A DNA stretch of 37,047 nucleotides from a virus. Of the stretch, positions 1-6,888 are shown piece by piece. The stretch is from positions 1 through 37,047 of the IMG/VR virus record IMGVR_UViG_3300017991_000230; one strand, 5' to 3'. Below the pieces are notes generated by a model. The model saw only the letters and a program-made list of their open reading frames with translations. It ran no database searches and was not told where the DNA came from. A program made the position numbers and the translations under genes. How positions within the stretch are numbered: the first letter of the stretch is position 1; the number at the start of each line of letters is the position of its first letter.

Positions 1-299
1 AAAGGATTGCACAAGTTAATCAAGTTATGTTTCGAGGGCAAAGTTGAACGAATCTTGATTGAATACAAAGATAGGCTTGCCCGTTTTGGATATGAATATC
101 TTGATGCTGTTTTCAAGAATCTTAAAATCACTGTTGAGGTTGTTGAGAAGAAAGAAAAGAAATACGAAGAAGAATTCTTACAGCAGAGGATATTATGAAG
201 ATTTTGACTTGCTACTCCGCCAGATTTTACGGTGCAAGAGGCGGTAGAAAGAAGAAAAATAAGATTGAAAACGAGACAAGCGAATCTAATGGAATTTGA
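1..299 (+). pseudogene. tnpA: IS607-family serine recombinase (TnpA), C-terminal remnant, frameshifted
   Basis: The first frame is open from base 1 and reads a resolvase-like segment (KDRLARFGYEYL at about 64-99) that matches the catalytic core of IS607-type serine transposases. This frame stops at 196-198. The characteristic C-terminus, ARFYGARGGRKKK (219-257), continues in the third frame to a TGA at 297-299. Restoring one G near position 187 would join the two frames, so this is a frameshifted copy. The N-terminus lies outside the window. An AGGAGG (302-307) and ATG (313) follow, but that frame stops after eight codons, so at most a stub of a tnpB partner remains. The remnant is probably non-functional. 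Confidence 0.75.
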
Positions 300-576
300 A
301 AAGGAGGATTTCATGTTGGCGGTGAGGGCTTATGCTTAATAATAGTCAATTTCTTATATCACCTATGTGCAAAGCAGGACATTTCTTATATTTTCAATGT
401 AAACCATTACACTGCAACAACTTAACTTTTGCTTATTGACAACAACATTTTATGATAAACTGCCAACATAATAGAGCGCGGGACGCGCGACAGGAGCGCC
501 CTAAAGGGCTAGCGCGACCCTGCATGCACAACACCCCCCACTTGAATTTAAAAGAAAAAAAGAGGGGAAGGGAGGG
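300..576. other. Gene-free stretch with GC-rich inverted repeats
   Basis: No convincing gene lies here. The stretch begins with a stub (ATG 313, stop 337-339) that could be a decayed tnpB start. Around 474-531 the AT-rich sequence is interrupted by a GC-rich block with several short self-complementary pieces (GCGCG motifs and GCCC-TAAA-GGGC at about 498-509). A perfect TTGACA occurs at 436-441, but no -10 box sits at a usable distance. Confidence 0.4.
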
Positions 577-610
577 TTGATAATCTCGGACTTTTTCGTA
601 AATTAACTGT
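577..610 (+). promoter_or_regulatory. Promoter copy A abutting a start codon (leaderless type)
   Basis: TTGATA (577-582), a 16-nt spacer and TAAATT (599-604) form a sigma70-like promoter. The ATG at 611 begins 6 nt after the -10 box, about where transcription would start. There is no Shine-Dalgarno sequence between them. The spacer contains TCGGACT (586-592), which recurs at the same place in the second copy 140 bp downstream. Confidence 0.45.
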
Positions 611-667
611 ATGGCCAAAAACAAAACATCATTCAAACCAGGCAACCAATTATTAATTTACAATTAA
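611..667 (+). pseudogene. Truncated duplicate of the terminase small-subunit N-terminus
   Basis: This 18-codon frame (MAKNKTSFKPGNQLL...) mirrors the first residues of the intact gene 140 bp downstream (MAKVKTPFVPGNKLW...). The similarity extends upstream through the promoter-like sequence, then ends abruptly in AT-rich DNA and a TAA. It is best read as a decayed or partial tandem duplication. A genuine 18-residue leader peptide is possible but has no independent support. Confidence 0.5.
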
Positions 668-716
668 TAACAAACAGCGAAAACATATCCAAATCTTACA
701 GATTAAAAAAAGAAAT

Positions 717-750
717 TTGACTTTATCGGACTATTTTGTAATTTCATTGT
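717..750 (+). promoter_or_regulatory. Promoter copy B for the flank terminase operon (leaderless type)
   Basis: TTGACT (717-722), a 16-nt spacer and TAATTT (739-744) precede the ATG at 751 by 6 nt, the same geometry as copy A at 577-610. TCGGACT (726-732) again sits in the spacer. No ribosome-binding sequence is present before the ATG, so the transcript would be leaderless or nearly so. Confidence 0.5.
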
Positions 751-1236
751 ATGGCAAAAGTTAAAACCCCATTTGTACCAGGCAATAAATTATGGCAATT
801 AGCAGAGTTTCCAGGCAGGCCAAGGAAATTCAAAAAGCCTGAGGACTTTTGGAAAGCGGCAGTAGCTTATTTTGATTGGTGCGAAAGTAACCCAATACCT
901 GAGGAAAAAATATTCTGTCACCAGGGAATAACCATAAAAGACACTGTTTATCACATGAGGGCAATGACCATCCAAGGTTTTTGTGTTCATGCAAATATCT
1001 CTGACGAGACATTCTACGAATACGAAAAGAAGCCAGAATTTTCTGGAATCGTTGAACATGTGCGTAAGTGTATATATGAACAGAAGTTAACTGGTGCCGC
1101 TGCGGATCAATTGAACGCTTCTATAATCTCTCGAGAGCTCGGGCTTGCTGAAAAGGTGGAGAATGAGGTAAAAGCCAAGGTTGAATATCTTCTCCCGGGT
1201 GATAGCGAATCGCCAGAGGAATGGGAAAAGGGGTAA
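751..1236 (+). CDS. Terminase small subunit (DNA-packaging, gp3-like) of the left-flank phage
   Basis: The 161-residue protein resembles small-terminase/DNA-packaging proteins. The N-terminus is basic and proline/glycine-rich, a motif about a DFWKAAVAYFDWC segment follows (near residues 29-45), and a helix-turn-helix-like region (TIQGFCVHANISDETFYEYE, about residues 73-92) would bind the packaging start site. It overlaps the start of the large-terminase fragment by 16 nt, the normal terS-terL arrangement. The ATG directly follows a leaderless-type promoter. It is unrelated to the packaging genes at 7,923-9,899, so two phages are represented in the window. The family is recognised by pattern and gene order only. 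Confidence 0.7.
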   Translation: MAKVKTPFVPGNKLWQLAEFPGRPRKFKKPEDFWKAAVAYFDWCESNPIPEEKIFCHQGITIKDTVYHMRAMTIQGFCVHANISDETFYEYEKKPEFSGIVEHVRKCIYEQKLTGAAADQLNASIISRELGLAEKVENEVKAKVEYLLPGDSESPEEWEKG

Positions 1237-1568
1237 GAAATAAGAACATCAGAAGGATAGCGGCGCAACCTGGACCACAATCCAGGCTGTTATCCTGCCC
1301 ATGTGACGATATTGGGTATGGTGGAGCTCGAGGAGGGGGCAAGACATTTGGCGTCCTACTTGATTTCGTAAAGCATCAAGACAAATACGGGGAAGAGGCT
1401 ATAGGAATACTTTTCCGCAAAAGTTATCCAGAGCTCGAGGATGTTATTAAAAAGTCCAAAATCCTATACATTGGGGCCGGGGCATATTACAACGAAACTA
1501 AGAAAATATGGACTTTTCCCAATGGGGCGACTCCCACCTTCAGGGCTTTGTTGGATTATACTGAGTAG
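1221..1568 (+). pseudogene. Terminase large subunit, N-terminal ATPase fragment (left-flank phage)
   Basis: The fragment begins like a large terminase, with a Walker A P-loop GGARGGGKT (residues 34-42), then LFRKSYPELEDVIKKSK and a FPNGAT strand. It stops at TAG 1566-1568 after 115 residues, whereas the family is usually 400-550 residues. The lost part includes Walker B and the nuclease. The same frame continues after the TAG for 38 codons to TAA 1683-1685, but that stretch (RLTFRLNRTYRLRYDQ...) does not look like terminase. The break therefore probably lies just before the stop, near 1,540-1,566. With a complete, different large terminase at 8,305-9,899, this copy is probably dead. Confidence 0.7.
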
Positions 1569-1715
1569 GATAGGGAACGACTTACGTTTCGCCTTAACAG
1601 GACTTACAGATTGCGCTATGATCAAACCGTTATAGTTCCAACGGACTATATTGTAAAAGAAGGAGGACACCTTGCCTTACCTTAAAATCAAGGCATCCCC
1701 CTTGCTCAGTGGTTA
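1569..1715. other. Junction between left flank and phage core
   Basis: This short stretch joins two phage gene sets with different packaging genes. It holds an in-frame continuation of the broken terminase frame (no start codon, ends 1685) and the tail of the minus-strand gene beyond 1,716. A weak inverted repeat (GCCTT/AAGGC, about 1,675-1,695) is visible, but there is no attachment-site-like direct repeat that I could match at the right junction. Confidence 0.35.
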
Positions 1716-2342
1716 TTAGCTAGTTACCTCATCAAAAACAGAGGCGAGCTTACCCTTGGCGAGCTTAGGGAGTTCAGCTAAGGACTTCGCACCGTACTTG
1801 GCCATGATCTTTTTGGCCTTCTGGTTGGTGTTTTCTTTGGCGTAGGCAATAACGGCATTCTTAACGGCATCGACAGTGATCTCAGGTTCCTCTTCTCCGA
1901 GGTCGTCATCGTCACCGAGGTCATCATCGAGGTCGTCATCGAGGTCATCATCGCCGGATACATCCATGTGTCCGAGGTCATCATCTTCAGAGGCTTGAGG
2001 GCCTTCTTGTAGCGCAGATGCTACAGCGGGGTAGAGATCAGAGTCAAGCGCATTGAAGGATTTAATCAAGGTGGCTTCCTTAACACCAGCGGCTTCAAGA
2101 ACCTCTACACAGAACGATTCACCGTGTTCTGCTTTGGCAGCCTTAAGGATTTCCTTGGTAGCCTTCTTAGTCATCTTACCGGAACCGGGTCCGGGGGTAA
2201 CTTTATCGGAAGAAGACTCTTCAGAAGGGGTTTCTTGGGGAGGGGTCGCTACAGGGCTGATTCCGAAGAGGACTCTGTTAAGCTCTCCGATAAGAGCGGC
2301 GTTCTCTGGGATTGCTTCGATTTCAAACATTACTTTGTTCAC
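1716..2342 (-). CDS. Acidic two-domain phage protein of unknown function
   Basis: The start is the GTG at 2342 on the minus strand, preceded by AAGGAG with a 6-nt gap; the longer frame to 2411 lacks such a site. The 208-residue product has a short N-terminal region, a lysine/alanine-rich helical middle (about residues 60-115), a very acidic linker made of repeated DDDLD units (about 125-155) and a basic helical C-terminal domain (EPEITVDAVKNAVIAYAKEN, then KIMAKYGAKSLAELPK). C-terminal domains of this look occur in phage replication-associated proteins, but no function is assigned here. It is transcribed divergently from the methyltransferase. The acidic repeat would suit an adaptor or DNA-mimic role (inference). 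Confidence 0.75.
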   Translation of the reverse strand: MNKVMFEIEAIPENAALIGELNRVLFGISPVATPPQETPSEESSSDKVTPGPGSGKMTKKATKEILKAAKAEHGESFCVEVLEAAGVKEATLIKSFNALDSDLYPAVASALQEGPQASEDDDLGHMDVSGDDDLDDDLDDDLGDDDDLGEEEPEITVDAVKNAVIAYAKENTNQKAKKIMAKYGAKSLAELPKLAKGKLASVFDEVTS

Positions 2343-2409
2343 ATTTAACTCCTTATCAACAGTGAACGTGTGATACAATGAATTGGGTATAAGTACCCAG
2401 CCGAAGATC

Positions 2410-2437
2410 ATTATGGGGCTTTGGATTTAGATAGCAA
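2410..2437 (-). promoter_or_regulatory. Candidate promoter for the minus-strand acidic protein
   Basis: On the minus strand TTGCTA (2437-2432) and CATAAT (2415-2410) are separated by 16 nt. They sit about 70 nt upstream of the GTG start at 2342, with no other gene between. The match is moderate. Confidence 0.3.
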
Positions 2438-2477
2438 GCTAAAAATAAAACTTTTTTAAAATAAAATTAAAAACCTT

Positions 2478-2506
2478 TTGTGCAAACTATAATAAACACC
2501 TATTAT
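2478..2506 (+). promoter_or_regulatory. Candidate promoter for the methyltransferase-primase operon
   Basis: TTGTGC (2478-2483) and TATTAT (2501-2506) are separated by 17 nt. A perfect TATAAT (2488-2493) also lies within this region. The AT-rich divergent intergenic region (2,416-2,543) separates two oppositely oriented genes, where promoters are expected. Which -10 box is used cannot be decided by eye. Confidence 0.35.
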
Positions 2507-2543
2507 GTGTACTTAATATTTTACAGGAGCCCCGTCCCACCCC

Positions 2544-3164
2544 ATGGGTAAGAAAATTATACTACATCTATGTGCAGATATCGGTAGCGATAGTAGGGCA
2601 TATCAGCTGGATGAAGACTACGAAGTAATCCGAGTAGGTGAAGATATAGGTGTGGAGAACTACAATCCCCCTGATAACATACACGGTATTATCGCTAATC
2701 CGCCTTGTACAGAGTTCAGTACGGCACGAGGGTTCCACCTAACTGGTGATCTAAACAAGGGTATGTCTCTTGTGGAGGATTGTCTATGGTTAATAGAAGT
2801 ATACGAGCCGAAATGGTGGATATTAGAAAACCCAGCGAATGGAAGATTAAAAGACATACTCGGTCCCCCTAAATTAACTTATCAACCTTGGGAATACGGT
2901 TCTCCTTGGACTAAGAAGACAGCCCTCTGGGGAGAATTCACTATCCCAGAGCCTACCTATAAATGCTGGGAAGATTGCCCTAAGAATGATAATCTGTACG
3001 TCAGGCCGGGACGTGGGAAACCCTCGTTGGCTTTCTTACATAAGTCTGCTATTGAGTTCTTACCAGAGTATCACTGGTGCCGTGATAAAATCAATAATGA
3101 CGCAGACTTCAGGAGCCTATGCTCTTGGGGTTTTGCTCAACAATTTAAGAAGTTTAATCCTTGA
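2544..3164 (+). CDS. Phage DNA cytosine methyltransferase-like protein
   Basis: The 206-residue protein carries a C5-cytosine-methyltransferase-like core. An N-terminal Rossmann start (IILHLCADIGSDSRAY, residues 5-20) would bind S-adenosylmethionine. NPPCTEFS (52-59) contains the catalytic-type Pro-Cys, and ILENPANG (93-100) corresponds to the ENV/ENP motif. A conserved YGSPWTKKTALWGEF segment follows (118-132). It is much shorter than classical Dcm enzymes and lacks an obvious target-recognition domain, as is usual for this phage family. An AGGAG lies 14 nt upstream of the ATG, an unusually long gap. No partner endonuclease is nearby, so protection of phage DNA from host restriction is the likely role (inference). 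Confidence 0.8.
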   Translation: MGKKIILHLCADIGSDSRAYQLDEDYEVIRVGEDIGVENYNPPDNIHGIIANPPCTEFSTARGFHLTGDLNKGMSLVEDCLWLIEVYEPKWWILENPANGRLKDILGPPKLTYQPWEYGSPWTKKTALWGEFTIPEPTYKCWEDCPKNDNLYVRPGRGKPSLAFLHKSAIEFLPEYHWCRDKINNDADFRSLCSWGFAQQFKKFNP

Positions 3165-3183
3165 GAAGAAAGGTAAAAAGTAG

Positions 3184-3441
3184 ATGTTCCCATACACGAG
3201 TAAACAGCTCAGGAAGATGCAAAAGAAAGCATTCCAAGAGCTACTAGATGAAGCCGGAGGGGCGACCCACTTGGCTAAGATGTTAGGGGTTAACCCTAGT
3301 ATGGTTAAGAATTGGGTAACTGTCAATCGTATAAGTCGACACGGTGTTAAGCTCGTTCAGGAGCATGATCACCTAGGTAAGTTGTTCCCGGTTAAAAGAT
3401 TACGACCAGAGCTGGAGGGGGTTGAATCTAGTGAACATTAA
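3184..3441 (+). CDS. YdaS/Cro-like helix-turn-helix DNA-binding protein
   Basis: The 85-residue protein contains a helix-turn-helix (GGATHLAKMLGVNPSMVKNW, residues 25-44) followed by RISRHGVKLVQEH. That is the layout of YdaS/Cro-like regulators, in which the short segment after the recognition helix carries the conserved arginine/serine. The C-terminus FPVKRLRPEL (68-77) is also typical. It lies between the methyltransferase and the primase and overlaps the primase start by 11 nt, so it is co-transcribed with both. It is likely a regulator of early transcription or replication. A candidate operator cluster lies at 6,291-6,404, but no link is proven. Confidence 0.8.
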   Translation: MFPYTSKQLRKMQKKAFQELLDEAGGATHLAKMLGVNPSMVKNWVTVNRISRHGVKLVQEHDHLGKLFPVKRLRPELEGVESSEH

Positions 3442-6010
3442 GAAAGAAGAGCTGAAGCCATATCTAAACGGTAATGCTGATCTAATACCTTTACACCACT
3501 GGAATAAGATAGTCAAGCGCAAAGGTAAGCAAGTAGAGCTCGGGAAGACACCCATACAAAAGGGTTGGACCACGGGCGAACGGTGCATGGAAACAACCAA
3601 GAAGAGAATTAAACAAGGTCATAACGTAGGTGTACGTCTTAGCGATGAAGACCTCATTATCGATGCTGATCCACGTAACTATAAGGACGGTGTTGATAGT
3701 CTTGAATTGTTACAAGAATTCCTCGACGTTGATCTTTGGGAAGTGGCACCCACTGTCGTCACAGGTAGCGGAGGTTATCACTTCTACTTCAAGAAACCAA
3801 AGGACTGGAAAACAGTCGGCGCACTACCAGAATATCCCGGTATAGATTTTAAGAGCCAGGGTGGTCAGGTCGTATCAGCAGGTAGTAAACACCCCAATGG
3901 TACTTATTACCTATGGGATGACATGTGTGATGTCCCTTACAACCAACGGCCGGATGTACCTGGTCGCTTACTTAAAAAGTTAAAACGATTACCCCCTAAA
4001 AACCAACCAGACGAAGGAGTCTTAAATAATGACCAGCTCGAACAGCTCTTATCCCAAATACCGATTGAAGATTTTGGAGAAGGAAGTCACGATAAGTGGT
4101 TCCCCCTCATGTGTGCTTGCCATCATGCAACGGGAGGAGCCGGGGTTGAGGTTTTTACCCGTTGGTCAACCTCTGCTTCTGGATTCGAAAGTTCTGCGCA
4201 TGAGATCACTGTTCGTTGGGAGTCTCTGGGAGGCAAAGATGTCAATTATACCGTCAGTACACTATATAAAAACGTTAAGGCTTATGGAGGATCAATTGAC
4301 TTGGTCAGTGCCCAGAGCGACTTTCATGATTTTGCCGATGAGGAAGGACCAAGTGATAAGGTTACTGAGGCTACAGTGGAAGGAGAGGGTCCAGAACTAC
4401 TTGTCGATTTGGGCGACGTCATCGACTCAGGTGCTAGCAGAGATATCCCGGAACACCATAAAGGTATTGCACTCAAACTGGCTGGAGAACTCAGAGACAA
4501 CTCCAGTGACGAAGAAATCGTACGTGCCATCAGATCAGCCATTAACGCTGGAACAATGGAGAAAGCGAAAGCACTGGAAACCATTAAGAAAAATACAGGG
4601 CTAACGAAAGGCACTTTAAATGAGCTCATCAAAGAAGTTAAAGAACGTATCATTACGGATCTCGGGAGAGTTCTTGCCGAGAAAACGCTCGAGGTTAAAT
4701 TTAGACGAGGAAAAGGACTCGTCTTCAACAACACCGGAGAGTTCTGGGCATACAAAAAGAACCACTGGATCCCAGTTACCAAAGAATGGGTAGGTAAGAA
4801 TGTACACAAAGTCTTCGACGAGATGCGTAAACAATTACAAATCGATGTCAAAGAGAACTCCATAGTCACCGAAGCACTTAGTATTCTTTCTAGGATTACC
4901 GCCACCATGGGTGATGCTCTTCGTATGAAAGAGAAACCCTATCCGGTTATTAATTGCCTCAATGGTGAGCTTTGGATTAAAGACACTGGGGAAGTGGAGC
5001 TGAAGCCCCATCGCCCCTCTTCTTGCTTGACCAGGGTTTTGGCCGTGGAGTATCAACCTGGTGCGGATTGCCCGATCTTTAAGAATGCTCTAAAACAAAC
5101 CTTTAAGAACTTTGAAGACGGTGATGATATTATACGTCACTTACAAGAGTTCATGGGATATGTTCTTCATCCAGACAAACAACCTGCTCATTGGTGGTTG
5201 TTTAAAGGTCCAGGTGGAGACGGTAAAAGTACAATTATGAGAATACTGAGCGCCCTACTCGGTGACAGCGTTATAGCTGAAAGTATTGATAGATTCAATG
5301 GAAAGGATAATCATGCTACCGCCGATTTGGTTGGAAAGTTGCTTCTGTACGATGATGATCTTGATAGCGGAACTCGGTTGCCAGATGGTATACTTAAAAA
5401 GCTATCCGAGACCGGAGAACTCACGGCTAATCCTAAATTGGTCAAACCTTATCGTTTTACTAAGGTGTGTACTACTGTTATGTGTTCTAATGGCTTTCCT
5501 AAAACAAAAGATATCAGCCGAGGTTTTCGTCGTCGCGGTATGGTTATTCCCTTTAACAACCCCTTCCATGAGGGGGAAGCAATCCTAGACCTCGTTGAAC
5601 AAGTTACCAGTAAGGAGCTATGTGGTGTTTTAAACTTTGCAATGGAAGGGCTCAAACGGATGCGAGCTCGCTCTAATTTCCAAGAACCTACCAGTTGTAT
5701 AAATGCCAAAGACGAATGGCTTAACGAAAGTAACGTCGTAGCAAGTTATATTAAGGAATCAATCGAACGCACCAATAAGAAGAAAGATAGTGTCTCTCTT
5801 ACCGATGCGTATACTGATTTCAAAACCTGGTGTGATGTACATGGGATTAATCGGCGCCTGACTAATCAACAGTTTCGGCAATCGATGGTTGACATGGATA
5901 TCCATTATGGTGCAATAAGTAATAGGAAGACATTCTTTGGTATTAAACTGGTGCGGGAGGATGAGGATGGTTTGGATGACTTTGACACTTTAGAAGATGA
6001 GGAGTTGTAA
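3431..6010 (+). CDS. Replicative primase-polymerase / SF3 helicase (P4/D5-type)
   Basis: This is the main replication enzyme. The N-terminal third looks like a bifunctional primase-polymerase: an IDADPRNYKD acidic motif near residues 77-84 and GSGGYHFYFKKP near 111-122, then a GGQVVSAGSKHPNG segment. The C-terminal half is a D5/P4-type superfamily-3 helicase, with Walker A FKGPGGDGKST near residue 592, LLYDDDLDSG as Walker B near 637, and the SF3 motif C-like TTVMCSNGFP near 680. A TTG at 3422 would extend the protein by three residues, but only GTG 3431 is well spaced from the GGAGGGGG run (3414-3421), so it was chosen (859 residues). It would prime and unwind phage DNA together with host or absent phage factors. 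Confidence 0.9.
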   Translation: MNIKKEELKPYLNGNADLIPLHHWNKIVKRKGKQVELGKTPIQKGWTTGERCMETTKKRIKQGHNVGVRLSDEDLIIDADPRNYKDGVDSLELLQEFLDVDLWEVAPTVVTGSGGYHFYFKKPKDWKTVGALPEYPGIDFKSQGGQVVSAGSKHPNGTYYLWDDMCDVPYNQRPDVPGRLLKKLKRLPPKNQPDEGVLNNDQLEQLLSQIPIEDFGEGSHDKWFPLMCACHHATGGAGVEVFTRWSTSASGFESSAHEITVRWESLGGKDVNYTVSTLYKNVKAYGGSIDLVSAQSDFHDFADEEGPSDKVTEATVEGEGPELLVDLGDVIDSGASRDIPEHHKGIALKLAGELRDNSSDEEIVRAIRSAINAGTMEKAKALETIKKNTGLTKGTLNELIKEVKERIITDLGRVLAEKTLEVKFRRGKGLVFNNTGEFWAYKKNHWIPVTKEWVGKNVHKVFDEMRKQLQIDVKENSIVTEALSILSRITATMGDALRMKEKPYPVINCLNGELWIKDTGEVELKPHRPSSCLTRVLAVEYQPGADCPIFKNALKQTFKNFEDGDDIIRHLQEFMGYVLHPDKQPAHWWLFKGPGGDGKSTIMRILSALLGDSVIAESIDRFNGKDNHATADLVGKLLLYDDDLDSGTRLPDGILKKLSETGELTANPKLVKPYRFTKVCTTVMCSNGFPKTKDISRGFRRRGMVIPFNNPFHEGEAILDLVEQVTSKELCGVLNFAMEGLKRMRARSNFQEPTSCINAKDEWLNESNVVASYIKESIERTNKKKDSVSLTDAYTDFKTWCDVHGINRRLTNQQFRQSMVDMDIHYGAISNRKTFFGIKLVREDEDGLDDFDTLEDEEL

Positions 6011-6011
6011 G

Positions 6012-6281
6012 ATGAATAAATCACATCCAGTTAAAGTTTTTGACCGTGGTGAACGTTGGGACGTGGAAGGAGCTGAAGTGGTTGAGGGGTCGGAGAAAAT
6101 ACCCAGAAAGGTGTTCCGGCGGACGAGAAAACCGATGTGTTACCTTGGTAGATGTTTGGTCTTGGGGGTGATTTTGGTGGTGCTCGGGGTGGTTTTTATG
6201 CTCATTGCAACGTACGAGAAGGGTTGGAGTGATAAGAGAGCTGGAGTTCCGGTCATTCGATTGATTGAGGAAGAGAGATAA
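6012..6281 (+). CDS. Small single-pass membrane protein
   Basis: The ATG at 6012 lies 7 nt after a GGAG and directly follows the primase stop, giving 89 residues. A basic N-terminal half (KVFRRTRKP) precedes one hydrophobic helix (LVLGVILVVLGVVFMLIAT, about residues 47-65), and a short charged tail follows. By the positive-inside rule the N-terminus would be cytoplasmic. The family is not recognised. It is the last gene of the methyltransferase-primase operon. Confidence 0.6.
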   Translation: MNKSHPVKVFDRGERWDVEGAEVVEGSEKIPRKVFRRTRKPMCYLGRCLVLGVILVVLGVVFMLIATYEKGWSDKRAGVPVIRLIEEER

Positions 6282-6290
6282 AAAGATAAT

Positions 6291-6404
6291 AAAGGTAATA
6301 AAATATTATGTTTATTATGTTTTTTACATATACCTTTTACCTGTGAAAAATAAAACGTGATTTTTTGATTATATATAAGGTGTTACACGAAAAAAGGTAA
6401 TAAA
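6291..6404. repeat. 12-bp direct repeat AAAGGTAATAAA, two copies
   Basis: AAAGGTAATAAA occurs at 6291-6302 and again at 6393-6404, about 102 bp apart, on either side of AT-rich DNA. Iteron-like spacing near the primase gene suggests an operator or origin element, but only two exact copies are visible. Confidence 0.5.
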
Positions 6405-6429
6405 CGCCATATATACAAAAGAGCAGTAT

Positions 6430-6514
6430 ATTATAGATCTCCCTGGTAAACGAGAGACGACTGGAAAGAATCCAACCAGAAAAGACCTTGCCCTTGGAGA
6501 GCAAGACACAATAA
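6430..6514 (+). ncRNA. Possible structured RNA with cloverleaf-like fold
   Basis: Three hairpins follow one another: TCTC(6438-6441)/GAGA(6452-6455), CTGG(6461-6464)/CCAG(6476-6479) and CTTGC(6487-6491)/GCAAG(6501-6505). An outer ATTAT(6430-6434)/ATAAT(6510-6514) stem could close them. The layout recalls a tRNA, but the loop sizes are wrong and no TTC-type T loop is present, so it is not called a tRNA. It may be the structured leader of the gene at 6550. Confidence 0.3.
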
Positions 6515-6549
6515 TAGTTTTTAATTAACATTCTTTTTGAGGAGTATAA

Positions 6550-6888
6550 ATGAATTTACAACCATCGATCTGTATTTGCGGAACAATCCCATCAGTCGAT
6601 CAAACTACAGAAACCTGTGGACATGGAGCTACAGAACGTATCTACTTTGTGAGATGTCCCGGCTGTGGTTTAAGAGGTCCTAATGTCTCTGACTACAATA
6701 ATATCAAGGCGCGTGAAAATTCAATCGATAAGTGGAACGAATGTATACCAGTGCAAACACCTGGTGAAATCGACCCTACTGATATACTTAAGTATCTTGA
6801 TGACAATACCGAACTCGACATTTACGATGTTCAGAAATCCAAAACGTCGTATCAGTTCTTAAAATGGCTGGTATCTACGCCGAAGTAG
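6550..6888 (+). CDS. Lar-like zinc-ribbon protein (restriction alleviation family)
   Basis: This 112-residue protein has a zinc ribbon with CIC (residues 8-10) and CPGCG (36-40), followed by LRGP and a KWNE segment (61-64). This pattern is seen in Lar-type restriction-alleviation proteins of phages, which modulate type I restriction in E. coli phages. A GAGGAG lies about 7 nt upstream of the ATG. The C-terminal 45 residues are specific to this copy. The restriction-alleviation role is inferred from the family only. Confidence 0.65.
   Translation: MNLQPSICICGTIPSVDQTTETCGHGATERIYFVRCPGCGLRGPNVSDYNNIKARENSIDKWNECIPVQTPGEIDPTDILKYLDDNTELDIYDVQKSKTSYQFLKWLVSTPK

Larger units (their letters stand above)
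6282..6549. other. AT-rich non-coding region with direct repeats and structured segment
   Basis: No gene is seen in these 268 bp. The first half is very AT-rich and carries a perfect 12-bp direct repeat AAAGGTAATAAA (6291-6302 and 6393-6404), a tandem TATTATGTT pair (about 6304-6321) and the palindrome GTGTTACAC (6380-6388). The second half can fold into three consecutive hairpins enclosed by a closing stem (6430-6514). Repressor sites, a replication origin or a structured leader for the next operon are all possible. Confidence 0.5.

Noticed and set aside
313-339. A TnpB gene following the IS607-type remnant
   Set aside because: The ribosome site and ATG are present, but the frame stops after eight codons and no TnpB zinc-ribbon or RuvC motif follows in any frame.
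436-472. A promoter based on the perfect TTGACA at 436-441
   Set aside because: No -10-like hexamer lies 15-19 nt downstream.
433-645. A 70-codon minus-strand open frame
   Set aside because: It runs through the GC-rich repeat block and the duplicated promoter, has no ribosome site and gives a low-complexity translation.
4029-4604. A 191-codon plus-strand frame within the primase gene
   Set aside because: It is out of frame within a gene whose domains are clear, and the translation is of low quality.
4324-4908. Long minus-strand open frame inside the primase gene
   Set aside because: It is a shadow of the primase coding frame with a serine/leucine-rich translation and no independent start signal.
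6430-6514. A tRNA gene
   Set aside because: The hairpin order resembles a cloverleaf, but the anticodon-arm and T-arm loops have wrong sizes and the TTC consensus of the T loop is absent.
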